Below are positions 34,818 through 43,870 of a stretch of 64,000 nucleotides of DNA, piece after piece (the first letter of the stretch is position 1; each line of letters opens with the position of its first letter). The DNA is from JAWVFM01 sp963841455. GTDB taxonomy: Bacteria > Actinomycetota > Thermoleophilia > Solirubrobacterales > 70-9. Below the pieces are notes generated by a model that made no database searches, was not told the DNA's origin, and saw only the letters and a list, made by a program, of their open reading frames with translations. The stretch lies in NCBI GenBank assembly GCA_963841455.1, contig CAWJCU010000017.1, positions 124,001 through 188,000 of the forward strand, given 5' to 3'. The position numbers and the translations under genes were made by a program.

Positions 34818-36456
34818 CTACGCCCGGGTTGGGGTGCCGAGGAACCCGTTGGCGTCGCCGGCGGCGGCGGTGCGCCGCCCGCGGAGGTAACCGGTCGCCT
34901 CGCGGAGCAGGCCGGACTCGAAGTACCACGTCGCCGCGACCGTGACCACGAGATACGCCGCGAGCTCGGCGATGGCGACCGCGGCGGTGCGGCTCGCCGG
35001 GTCCAGGAGCGCGGACAGCCAGCACGACCGCTACCGCCGGAATCGTCGGGAGGAACGCACGCGCGATGTGCGCGAGGTACCGAAAGCCCTTGAAGAGGCG
35101 CTGGAGGTAAAAGGCCCTCACCACGAGCTGGCCGAGGGTCTGCGCGGCGAGGCCGATCGCGAACCCGGGCAGGCCAATCGCGAGGATGAGCGGCACGCCG
35201 ACCACCAGGAACGCCAGCATCCCCGCGACGCTCGCAACGGCGATCGGCCGCGTCTGCCCCCGCGCCCGCAGGAATGCCGTCCAGTTGAAGCCGATGTGGT
35301 TGACGGCGGCCGCGATCCCGACGACCTGGAGGACCACGACGGCCGGTTGCCACCTCTCGCCGATCCCGAACCTGACCAGGTCGGACGCGAAGAGCGACAG
35401 CCCGGCGCCGAACGGAACCGCCCACATGAGCGCCAGGCGGTTGGACTTAACGAACGCCTCGGCGAGGATCTCGATGCGGTCCTTCACGGCGCAGACCGCG
35501 GGGTACAGCGTCTCTGTGATGAGCGTGTCGGCGCGGTCGGCGAAGACCGTCACGGAGGTGGCGAGAGTCATCGCCCCCGCTGCGGCGATGCCCAGGTCCC
35601 AGCGCGCCGTGAGGAAAGCCGCCTGCGCCCCGATGAGCGCCGCGCCACCCGCGACGAAGAGCGGCCACGAGAAGCTCGCGTAGTCGCGCAGCGTGGCCCG
35701 GTCGAACCGGATCCCGAACCGGTACGGGGACGAGAGGACGGCGCCGACCGTCGTCGCCGCGACCCCCGCGAAGAAGCCGCCCACGAACGCCCAGTAGCCG
35801 GCGCCCGCGACCCCGAGCGCCACGGACGCGACGAAGGCGACCACGGGGTCGAGCGCCTGCAGCAGCCGCTGGCGGCCGAACTCCATCCGCCGGTAGAAGA
35901 CCCACAGCGGCGCCTGAAACACCGCGACGACGAAGGCGCCGAGGATCACGAGGCCGGGCAGGATGAGTTGCGTCGATCCGTAGATCGCTGCGACGAGCGG
36001 CAGCGCCACCGCGACGAGGCCCACGAATGCGCTCGTCAGCACGAGCTCCATCGTGAACGCCTTCTGGAAGGCCGCCTCCTGGTCGGGCTCGTCCTGCTGG
36101 ATGAACTTGTCGCCGATGCCGATCTGCTTCAACCACATGATCGTGCCGAGCGAAATCACGAGGATCCCCCACAGCCCGTAGTCGGACCGGGAGACGAGCC
36201 CCGCGAGCACGAAGGCGCGGATGAGGTTCAGCGCCATCAGGGAGACCAGGAACCCTGTGTTGACCAGCGTGCCGCGCGCGGCGCGTACACGCAGCGATCC
36301 GCTAAAGCGGAAACGGCCGCCGCGCGACCCGGCCGCCGCGCTCGGATCGGGCGCGTCGCCCGCCGGCTCCACCAGGAGAGCGGCCGGGCCCTCCGGCGCG
36401 ATCGGCGACGGGTCCGTCGGTTCCGTGACGCGCTTGCTGGTCACCTCGTGGCTCAT
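34818..36456 (-). CDS. Wzx-like polysaccharide flippase (MOP superfamily), one frameshift
   Basis: About 540 residues with a cytoplasmic N-terminal tail of about 60 residues rich in Pro, Ala and Gly, then 12 or more hydrophobic helices (FLVSLMALNLIRAFVLAGLVSRSDYGLWG is the first pair). The frame is intact for about 480 residues, then shifts near 35025. The last helices (AELAAYLVVTVAATWYFESG) are in another frame, ending at 34818. Family members flip undecaprenyl-linked repeat units outward. The ATG overlaps the RmlC-like gene's stop (ATGA). Confidence 0.82.
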
Positions 36457-36908
36457 CCGTGCCTCAGCGCCCAGTCGTACGGGATGTCGTTCTCGAGCGG
36501 ATCGCAGCGGTCGATCTCGTCGGGGTCATGCGGAAGGGTCGCGCAGTTGGCCACGAGCGCCGGGCCCGTGCCCTCGCCTTTGAATCCGTTCCAGACCAGC
36601 GGCGGAATCGTGACGAGCGCGTAGTTCAGCTCGCCGAGGTGGAGCTCCAGCACGGCCCCCCGGGTCGGTGAGTCGGTGCGGTCGTCGTAGAGAACGAGCT
36701 TGATCATCCCGACGGGAACTGCGTAGTTCAGCGTCATTCGCTTGTGGATGTGCCAGGCCTTCACCACCCCCGGATAGACGGCAGAGAAGTAGATCTCGCC
36801 GAAGCGCTCGAAGGCGGGGCTGTCCTCTCGCAGCATGTGGAAGATGGCGCCGCGCTCGTCGGGGATTCGCCGGAGCGGAGTGATCTGGACGCCTTCGATG
36901 TCGCTCAA
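36453..36908 (-). CDS. dTDP-4-dehydrorhamnose 3,5-epimerase-like cupin
   Basis: A 151-residue RmlC-like cupin. It opens GVQITPLRRIPDERGAIFHML, with the RDxRG-type signature replaced by DERG, and the conserved FGEIYFSAVYPGVVKAWHIHKRMTLNYAVPVG contains the cupin His. It is shorter than standard RmlC (about 180), so it may be a related sugar 3-epimerase or WxcM-like isomerase. TTG start at 36908 overlaps the epimerase stop upstream. It supports a deoxysugar in the glycan. Confidence 0.78.
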   Translation of the reverse strand: MSDIEGVQITPLRRIPDERGAIFHMLREDSPAFERFGEIYFSAVYPGVVKAWHIHKRMTLNYAVPVGMIKLVLYDDRTDSPTRGAVLELHLGELNYALVTIPPLVWNGFKGEGTGPALVANCATLPHDPDEIDRCDPLENDIPYDWALRHG

Positions 36909-37849
36909 GAAAGCTCCTCTCGATGCTCCAGGCAGAAGCGCACAGTCTCCTCTATCGCATCGTCAAGAGGGGTCTGCGCCGCGAGCCCGCAATCCGCCAG
37001 CCGATCCACCGACACGCGGTAGGGCTCGGGCCGCTGCGCCGGCGGCTCGGGCGCGCGCAGCTCGGGTCGCATGCCGCCCACGCGCACGAACGCGTCCCGC
37101 ACTCTGCCGGCCAGGTCCCGCACCGTCGTGGAGCTTCCGGAGCCGAGGTTGTAGGTGCCGCTCGGAATGCCGGCGTTCTCGGCACACGCAGCGCTCACGA
37201 TCGAGCAGACGTCGGCGAGCGCTACGAAGTCACGCCACTGGACCCCGGGTGTGCGCAGCTCGAGGACGCCGCGGGTCGCCCCTTGGCGGCACAGGTCGTT
37301 CGCCACCAGCGTCCATCGATCGACGCTCGGGTCGTCGGGCGCCCCGACGGAGTTGGTGAGCCGCAGCACGAGGAGCTCGAAGGCGTTGTGGGCGATGCCC
37401 GCGGCGAGGTGCTCCGACGCGAGGCGCGCGATCGCGTAGCTGGCCCGGGGCTCGGGTCGCAACTCCTCGGTGAGGATGACGCCGTCCGCGATCCGCGCGC
37501 CGTAGACGTGCACGGTGGACAGATAGATGAACCGCCTCACCCCCGCCTCGGCCGCCGCCTCGGCGATGCGCTCGGTGGCAACGGTCGTGGACGCCATCGC
37601 CGCGGCCGGCCGCTGCGCCGCCTCGACCTCGTTCTCCCCCGCAAGATGGACCAGCGAGTGGACGCCGCGGCACGTGTCGACGAGCTCGCTCCTCGAGGCG
37701 GTGGTCAGGTCGAGGATTCTGTTTTCGACCTCCAGGCGGGGCGCCGGATCGCGGGAGAGGCCCTTGACCTCCCGGCCCTCCGCGAGCATGGTCCGCACGA
37801 GCCGGCCTCCGATGTATCCGCCGATCCCGGTGACGAGAGTCGGAGTCAA
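36905..37849 (-). CDS. NAD-dependent epimerase/dehydratase (extended SDR)
   Basis: A 314-residue Rossmann protein. The nucleotide-binding GxxGxxG is VTGIGGYIGGRLV at the N-terminus, STVHVYG carries the catalytic Ser, and YAIARLASE carries Tyr (YxxxR, where most SDR have YxxxK). The expected Lys appears as Arg, which is an oddity worth checking. TTG start at 37849 overlaps the GT4 stop (TTGA). A sugar-nucleotide epimerase or dehydratase for the glycan island is likely. Confidence 0.8.
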   Translation of the reverse strand: MTPTLVTGIGGYIGGRLVRTMLAEGREVKGLSRDPAPRLEVENRILDLTTASRSELVDTCRGVHSLVHLAGENEVEAAQRPAAAMASTTVATERIAEAAAEAGVRRFIYLSTVHVYGARIADGVILTEELRPEPRASYAIARLASEHLAAGIAHNAFELLVLRLTNSVGAPDDPSVDRWTLVANDLCRQGATRGVLELRTPGVQWRDFVALADVCSIVSAACAENAGIPSGTYNLGSGSSTTVRDLAGRVRDAFVRVGGMRPELRAPEPPAQRPEPYRVSVDRLADCGLAAQTPLDDAIEETVRFCLEHREELS

Positions 37850-38982
37850 CTGATGCCCTTGGCCAGAAGGCCCGGCGGGACGATCTCCGGTCGTTCGGAA
37901 TCGCCCTGGTAGAGGCTCTCGCACAGGGGGGCTAGGCCCTCGTCCCAGTCGTAGCCCAGCGCGGAGGAGCGGCACGCGTCAACGATGGCCGCGTCGCGCG
38001 CGAGGCCGAACCCCCGCAGGCACGCCTCGGCAAGGCTTCGGGGGTCGTTCGGCTCGCACAGCGCGCCCGTGACGCCGGGTTGGACCAGCTCCTTCGGGGC
38101 CGAGTCGGTGGTCGCCACGATCGGCGTCCCGCAGGCGAGCGACTCGACAAGCGCCATGCCGAACGAATCCTTCGTGGACGGCAGGCAGGTGAGCCAGGCG
38201 CGGCCGTAGCGCTCATGCTGGGCCCCCTCGGCGCCGAGCCCCAGCATCCTGGTTCGGTCGCGCGCGGCCGCGGGTGCCTCGGAGAGGAACTCGCCCGGGT
38301 CGCCGGGGCCGCTGAGCCAGAGCTCGACCTCCGGCTCCGACTGGGCGATGAGCGGCAGCGCCTCGAGCAGGACGGGCACGCCCTTTCGGCGTTCGGCGAT
38401 CGCGCCGGAGAAGAGGATCGCTGGAGAGGGCGCGCGCTCCGCCGCCGGCGCGAAGGCGCTCAGGTCGACGCCGCCGGGGACGACGACTCCATCCCGGCGG
38501 CCATAGTGCTCCGCCAGGTACTCCACCGCGCATACCGACATCCCGCTGTAGACGTCGATGCCCGAGACGACCTTGTCGACCACCCGCACCTCCCGCCTGC
38601 CTACGTACGACCAGGAATTCGGATTGGGCAGGCCCAGATCCGTGATCAGGGTTCGCCGCGCGGAATGAAGGCGTGCGGCGCGGACTGACGCGAGAGCGTC
38701 GTGGCGGCCGAGCGAGTGCACGGCGTCGAACCTGCCGCGCAGGAGGTGCGGGAAGACGCGGCGGCCGAAGTAGGCCTCGTGCCTCACCGGATCGCGGAAG
38801 ACGCGCCGCAGCTTGACGGTCTCGACGCCGGCGTCGGCCTCCCTGCCGAAGTCCCACGCGGACGAGTAGTGGACGACCTCGTGCCCGCGCCGAGCAAGCG
38901 CGGCCGCGAGCGATGGCAGGAATCGCTCCGCCCCCCGGCGCACCTCGGGCCAGCAGAACGCGTGGGTCAGCGCGATTCTCAA
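37846..38982 (-). CDS. GT4-family glycosyltransferase
   Basis: A 378-residue GT-B enzyme. It begins LRIALTHAFCWPEVRRGAERFLPSLAAALARRGHEV (acceptor domain). The donor domain has AILFSGAIAERRKGVPVLLEAL and the EX7E region SFGMALVESLACGTPIVAT. The TTG start at 38982 overlaps the upstream methyltransferase stop (TTGA). It belongs to the operon running from the methyltransferase at 39809 through the epimerase, RmlC-like gene and flippase. Confidence 0.86.
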   Translation of the reverse strand: MRIALTHAFCWPEVRRGAERFLPSLAAALARRGHEVVHYSSAWDFGREADAGVETVKLRRVFRDPVRHEAYFGRRVFPHLLRGRFDAVHSLGRHDALASVRAARLHSARRTLITDLGLPNPNSWSYVGRREVRVVDKVVSGIDVYSGMSVCAVEYLAEHYGRRDGVVVPGGVDLSAFAPAAERAPSPAILFSGAIAERRKGVPVLLEALPLIAQSEPEVELWLSGPGDPGEFLSEAPAAARDRTRMLGLGAEGAQHERYGRAWLTCLPSTKDSFGMALVESLACGTPIVATTDSAPKELVQPGVTGALCEPNDPRSLAEACLRGFGLARDAAIVDACRSSALGYDWDEGLAPLCESLYQGDSERPEIVPPGLLAKGIS

Positions 38983-39809
38983 GAGTCGGGCCGAGCGAGC
39001 ACGGCGTGCTGCGGCACGCCGTCGCCGCCGGCGACGAGCCGCCGCGCGAGCCGCCGTGCGAGGGCCGTCGGGCCACGCGGCCTCGGTCTGTGTCCGGCGC
39101 CGAACGGAATGGCGTAGATCCGGCTCTCCCGCTCGACGGTGAAGCCCGCTGCCTCGACGAGTCGCCGATTGCCGGCGGGGTTTGGGATCCACCACTGCGA
39201 CTGATCGGTCGCCCCCTCGAAGGTGGCCGCGGGGGATCTCCGCATGAGCGCGAGCCTGACCGCCACCTGATTCGTGACCAGAAGGTGGCCCGAACACACT
39301 GATCGCATCGCCTCGAGCGCGCGGACCGGGTCTCGGAGGTGTAGGAGCAACGCACCGCACACGACGACGTCGAACTCGCCGACGTTCGCCGGGCTGAGGT
39401 CGTAGGCGCTGAGCTCGGCGCTGCGCACCTCCGAGCCGAGGAGCTCGCGGGCGATCCGGAAGCCCTCGCCCTTCTTCTCGCCCGCGACGGCCACCCAGAA
39501 GTCCGCTCCGCTGTCCCGGATGTGGGCCGGGTAGTCCCAGAGGGCATGATCGGAGACGTCCGTCGCGACCACCTCGCCCGCCCCTCGGCGCTCGAGCTCG
39601 AAGGCGAGGAATCCATCGGCCGTCCCGACGTCAAGGCACCGCTTGCCCCTGACGTCCGGCCAAGGCATCCGGTGGACGATCGGCCGCAGATCGAACCAAC
39701 CCGGCGTCACAACCCCCGGCGCCAGCTCCATCGTGTGGTACCAGAACGGGTTCGACGCGACGACTCGCCGCGCCTGAGCAACCCGGTCGGTGTCGCTCAC
39801 GACGGTCAT
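38979..39809 (-). CDS. SAM-dependent methyltransferase (intact member of a local family)
   Basis: A 276-residue class I methyltransferase. The N-terminal NPFWYHTMELAPGVVTPGWFDLRP is shared with tRNA-modifying CmoB-like and glycan methyltransferases. Motif I is CLDVGTADGFLAFELERRG, and VVVCGALLLHLRDPVRALEAMRSV follows. QWWIPNPAGNRRLVEAAGF is a family marker. A frameshifted relative lies at 34023-34808. The setting suggests glycan O-methylation, but the substrate is unknown. Confidence 0.78.
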   Translation of the reverse strand: MTVVSDTDRVAQARRVVASNPFWYHTMELAPGVVTPGWFDLRPIVHRMPWPDVRGKRCLDVGTADGFLAFELERRGAGEVVATDVSDHALWDYPAHIRDSGADFWVAVAGEKKGEGFRIARELLGSEVRSAELSAYDLSPANVGEFDVVVCGALLLHLRDPVRALEAMRSVCSGHLLVTNQVAVRLALMRRSPAATFEGATDQSQWWIPNPAGNRRLVEAAGFTVERESRIYAIPFGAGHRPRPRGPTALARRLARRLVAGGDGVPQHAVLARPDS

Positions 39810-39846
39810 CCCCGGCGGCGGGCGACGTTAGCAGAGGGGTTGGCGG

Positions 39847-40830
39847 TCACAGCACGGGCTCGCGCCACCTGATGCTGCCGGCGACGAGGGCCGCGAGACC
39901 GACCGCGTCGGCAAGCAGGTCGGCGGCCACGACGCGCGCCTCGACGCCGCCGACACGCCCCGCCTCGCCTAGCAGCTCCCTGGCGTAGGGAGCGGCCGCG
40001 AGTGCGGCAAGGCCCGCCCGTAGGTCCCGCGCGCGTGCCCCCCGAGTCAGCAGCATCGCCGCGCCCGCGCCCACCGCGAGGTCGAACGCCGCCGAGCGGC
40101 GATTGAGGAACCAGCGGCGGTAGAGGAACGCATCGCGAAGCTCGGGCATCCTCGCGACCATCGCCGGGAAGTAGGCGAGGCGCTGGCGCTCGGCCACGTA
40201 CTCGCCTGCGCGGCGGTCGAGGACCGCGTGGTGCACCAGCGCCTCGTCGCAGAACGCCGTCTTCGCGCCGGCTCGGCGCGCGCGCCAGCCGAACCAGACG
40301 TCCTCGGCGAGCGGCTTTCCGACCCTCGCCGGCAGCCAGTCCTCGAAGCCGCCGAGCCTCTCGAACAGCTCGCCCGCGACGAACAGGTTGGCTGCCTCGT
40401 AGAGGCCGTATTCGCGCCGGACGGTGATCGTGCGGTCGAAGGGGGTGCGGCGGGCGGCCGGATCCGGAAGCACCTGCCCCTGCACGAGATCCGCGTGTTC
40501 CAGCGCGGCAACGCCGTTCCGCAGCCAATCGGGCTGCGGAACGCAATCGGAGTCGATGAAGGCGAGCGCGTCGCCGCGGGCCGAGCGAGCCCCGAGATTT
40601 CGTGCCTCCGCCGGGCCGCGGTGGTCCTGTTGCACGAGACGGACACCGTCGGCCGCCGCCTCGACGATCCGCTGGCTCGCATCGTCGGACCCGTCGTCCA
40701 CCACGATCACCTCGTAAAGCCAGGGGGCGTCCTGCCCGAGCAGCGCGCGGAGGGCGTCGCCGATCGTCGCCGCCGCGTTGAACACCGGGACCACCACGCT
40801 CGCTCTCGGGACGTCGGACACCCCGTCCAA
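39847..40830 (-). CDS. GT2-family glycosyltransferase
   Basis: A 327-residue GT-A enzyme with ASVVVPVFNAAATIGDALRAL, VVDDGSDDAS, and FIDSDCVPQPDWL (DXD). GGFEDWLPARVGKPLAEDVWFGWRARRAG holds the ED motif. The C-terminal third is Ala/Leu-rich and may associate with the membrane. It lies between a methyltransferase and a frameshifted GT4 gene on the same strand. Confidence 0.86.
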   Translation of the reverse strand: MDGVSDVPRASVVVPVFNAAATIGDALRALLGQDAPWLYEVIVVDDGSDDASQRIVEAAADGVRLVQQDHRGPAEARNLGARSARGDALAFIDSDCVPQPDWLRNGVAALEHADLVQGQVLPDPAARRTPFDRTITVRREYGLYEAANLFVAGELFERLGGFEDWLPARVGKPLAEDVWFGWRARRAGAKTAFCDEALVHHAVLDRRAGEYVAERQRLAYFPAMVARMPELRDAFLYRRWFLNRRSAAFDLAVGAGAAMLLTRGARARDLRAGLAALAAAPYARELLGEAGRVGGVEARVVAADLLADAVGLAALVAGSIRWREPVL

Positions 40831-40832
40831 CC

Positions 40833-42019
40833 CTAGATGCGGCAGTCGCGAGCGCGTTCCAGGAGCAGCTCCGTCGCCTCGCTGAAGTCGCGCTCGGAGG
40901 ATTGCCCCGCGGTGGCGAACCCCCCTTCTCGCAGGCGGGCCCGCAGCGACTCGTCTCTGCCGAGGGCCTGAACCCGCTCGACGAGCGCGGCGGCGCCCTT
41001 CTCCGGGTCGAAGATCAGGCAGTTCTCGCCGTCGCGCAGATACTCGCCCGAGCCGCCGAGCCCGGTCGCGACGACCGGCCTCCCCACCGCCATGGCCTCG
41101 AGTGGAACGAGCCCCCAGGGCTCGCGCCAGCGCACCGGGAACACGACCGCGTCGGCCTTGGCGTAGAGCCCGGCGAGCTCGGCCCGAGGCAGCGAGGTGA
41201 ACGTCACGCTCTCCGCCACGCCGAGCGCGCGCGCGAGCCGCTCCAGCTCGGCGCGGTATGCCTCGTCGCCGCTACCCGCGATCGTGAGCGTCGCCTCTCC
41301 GGGAAGCTCTGCGAGCGCCGTTATCGCGAGGTCGATGCCCTTCCGCGGGTCGATTCGACCCACGTAGAGGAGGCGCCAGCGCCACGGGGCCGGAGCCGCG
41401 CGGGGGAACAGCTCGGCGCTCACTCCCTGGTGGCAGACGTTGCGTCGGCGAGCTGCCACCGCGAAAGGGCCCGATCGCGCGTGGCCGCGCTCGGGAAGAG
41501 ACAGGGCCCGATCGCGCCGAGGTCCACCCTGGTGGCGAGCCCGGTTATCCGCTCCACCGCAACCCCGATGCGGGCGGCGCCCGGCGAAGGCGCGCATCCA
41601 ACCGTCGACCCGCGGGCCGTAGAGCATCCAGTCGTCGCAGACGACGGCCGCGCCGCCGGTGCCCGCCGCGCCGAGCGCGCTCGATCATTCCGAGCGACAT
41701 GCCGCCCATCGACCACCAGGCGACGACGTCGGGGGCGAGATCCTCGAGCTCCCGGTCGAGGACGCCCGCGTTGTGCCGCTCGACGCTCAGGCGCTCGCGC
41801 GGTCCCATGCGGGGGAAGCCGTGGTCGCGCCAGTACCAGCGAAGATCGCGGGCACACTCCGGCTGCGGTGCCCGCGTCTTCGCCTGCGCGGTGGTCGGTC
41901 GTCAGGACCCGCACCTCATGTCCGCGATCCCGCAGATGCGCGACCGCCGCCTCCCAGACGAGCTCGTAGCCGCCCTCGTGGAGCGGTGGGTACATGTTGC
42001 CGACCGTCAGGATCCGCAC
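40833..42019 (-). CDS. GT4-family glycosyltransferase, several frameshifts in the N-terminal half
   Basis: The GTG at 42019 gives VRILTVGNMYPPLHEGGYELVWEAAVAHLRDRGHEVRVLTTD, a typical GT4 start. Between about 41850 and 41440 the protein hops frames (LEDLAPDVVAWWSMGGMSLGM, then DDWMLYGPRVDGWMRAF, then ERITGLATRVDLGAI). The donor domain from about 41430 is intact: RWRLLYVGRIDPRKGIDLAITAL and WREPWGLVPLEAMAVGRPVVAT. At least three indels are needed. The intact C-terminal half and ordered fragments argue for sequencing indels. Confidence 0.7.
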
Positions 42020-42111
42020 GAATGGAATTGAAGCGAAGCCCGCGCCGGCGCTCACTCGCCCCAGCGACGGCGCGCTACCTTCCGAGCCGTGAAGCAGTCG
42101 CGACCGACCGG

Positions 42112-43076
42112 ATGACCGGCCGAACCGAGCTTTCGGTCGTTGTCTCGACCCACGACCGTCGAGACCGCCTTCCGTCGCTGCTGGACGCCCTACCCGAGCA
42201 ATCGCTCTCCGGCGACCGCTTCGAGGTCATCGTCGTCGACAACGCCTCGGACGATGGCACTCGCGCGCTTCTGGACGCCGAGCTCGAGCGTGGGCGGCTC
42301 AGACTGAAAGTCCTTCGGCGGGACGAGCCGGGAGGACCCGGTGCAGCACGGGAAGACGGGTGGCGAGCCAGCGAGGGACAGCTGATCGCCTTCACCGACG
42401 ATGACTGCGTGCCGGATCGGGACTGGCTGTCGTCGGGGCTCGAGGCGGCGCGGGCGAACCCGGTGCGATCGTCCAGGGCCGCACCGAACCCGCTCCCTGG
42501 GAGCTCGACCGCTCAGGGCCCTTCTCGCGGACGATGAACGTATCCGAGCTCGACCCGGCGTTTCAGACCTGCAACGTCTTCTATCCGCGTGAGGTACTCG
42601 AGCGTGTGGATGGCTTCGACACCGAGAGGTTCGAACGGTTGGGCGGCGAGGACTCGGACCTGGCATGGCGAGCGATCGAGTCCGGGGCGCCGGCGGTCTT
42701 CGCCCGTGAAGCCCTCGTCTACCACGCGGTAGCCAACCTCGGGCCGATCGGCAAACTCCGCGTCGCCGCGCGATGGACGCCGGCGATGCTCGCGTACGTA
42801 CGCCACCCCGGGTTTCGTCGCGCGGCATTCAAGAAGGGCATCTTTTGGAAGGGCACCCACTACCACCTCGTGCGCGCGCTGGTTGGGCTGCTGGCCCCTC
42901 GTCGCCTCCGCTTCCTGCGGCCATGGCTCGTGGGGCCTTACGTGGTCGGCCTCGTCGAGCGAGCGCGAGTGGACGGCGCGAGCCCGCTGGCACTCCCCTA
43001 CTACGTCATTCACGACCTGGTCGAGCTCTGGGCGGTAGGACGGGCCGCCGTTCGCTACCGCTCCCCAATGCTGTGA
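42112..43076 (+). CDS. GT2-family glycosyltransferase, one frameshift
   Basis: GT-A enzyme of about 320 residues: LSVVVSTHDRRDRLPSLLDAL, VVDNASDDGT, FTDDDCVPDRDWL. After ARANP near 42460 one base shift moves into GAIVQGRTEPAPWELDRSG and the rest (CNVFYPREVLERVDGFDTE, GGEDSDLAWRAIESG). Both parts match one family, so a single indel is likely. It is followed by a GT2 gene overlapping as GTGA and diverges from the GT4 gene at 42019. Confidence 0.78.
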
Positions 43077-43870
43077 GCAGCCCCCGCATCAGCGTCCTGG
43101 TTCCGATCTGGAACAACGCTGAGACGCTGGGCCACGCGATCGAATCCATCCTCGGTCAGACGCTCGACGACCTCGAGGTCCTGGCGCTCGACGACGGGTC
43201 TACCGATTCGAGCCGCGCGGTCGTCGCCGCCCACGACGATGGGCGGGTTCGAGGCGTCGCGCTGCCCCACCGAGGGATCGCCGCGACCCTGAACGCCGGC
43301 CTGGACGAGGCCCGCGCCCCCTTCGTCGCCATTCAGGATGCCGACGACTGGTCGCTGCCTGAGCGGCTCGAGCGGCAGCTCTCGGTGCTCGAGGCCGACC
43401 CCGGGGTCGGCGTTGTTGGCTGCCGGATGCGCGAGCTCGACGAGAGGGGCCGCCCGCGAAACTCGCGGATCAGGTTCGCCGTCGGCGACGTGACCGGCAC
43501 GCTGATGCGGTTCAACATGATTCCCGGCACGGCCGCGACGATCCGCCGCGACGTCGCCGTTTCCGTCGGCGGGTTCGATCCAGGGTTCCGATCCGCACAG
43601 GACTACGACCTCTGGCTGCGCATCGCGGACCACCACCGGGTGGTCTGCCTCCCCGACGAGCTCGCCGTCCGGTCGCACGGTCGCACAAATGTCGGCGCGA
43701 AGCGAGCTCGCGCCCAGGTCGGCGAATCGGTTCGCGCGAAGGTCGCCACGATGCGGCGACGGCGCAGCCTCCGAGGACTCGAATACCTGCCGGTAACGCT
43801 GTTCGCGTGGGTACTCCCCGTCGGCGTTCGCCGAGCGGTTCGCCGCCTGCGCGGCAGGGCCCCCTACTGA
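43073..43870 (+). CDS. GT2-family glycosyltransferase
   Basis: A 265-residue GT-A protein: ISVLVPIWNNAETLGHAIESILGQTLDDLEVL, ALDDGSTDSS, IQDADDWSLPERLERQL with the DXD equivalent. The FDPGFRSAQDYDLWLRIADHHRVV segment marks the acceptor side. It starts at a GTG overlapping the preceding stop. It converges on the GT2-GT4 fusion gene, overlapping it by 7 bp. Confidence 0.86.
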   Translation: MSSPRISVLVPIWNNAETLGHAIESILGQTLDDLEVLALDDGSTDSSRAVVAAHDDGRVRGVALPHRGIAATLNAGLDEARAPFVAIQDADDWSLPERLERQLSVLEADPGVGVVGCRMRELDERGRPRNSRIRFAVGDVTGTLMRFNMIPGTAATIRRDVAVSVGGFDPGFRSAQDYDLWLRIADHHRVVCLPDELAVRSHGRTNVGAKRARAQVGESVRAKVATMRRRRSLRGLEYLPVTLFAWVLPVGVRRAVRRLRGRAPY

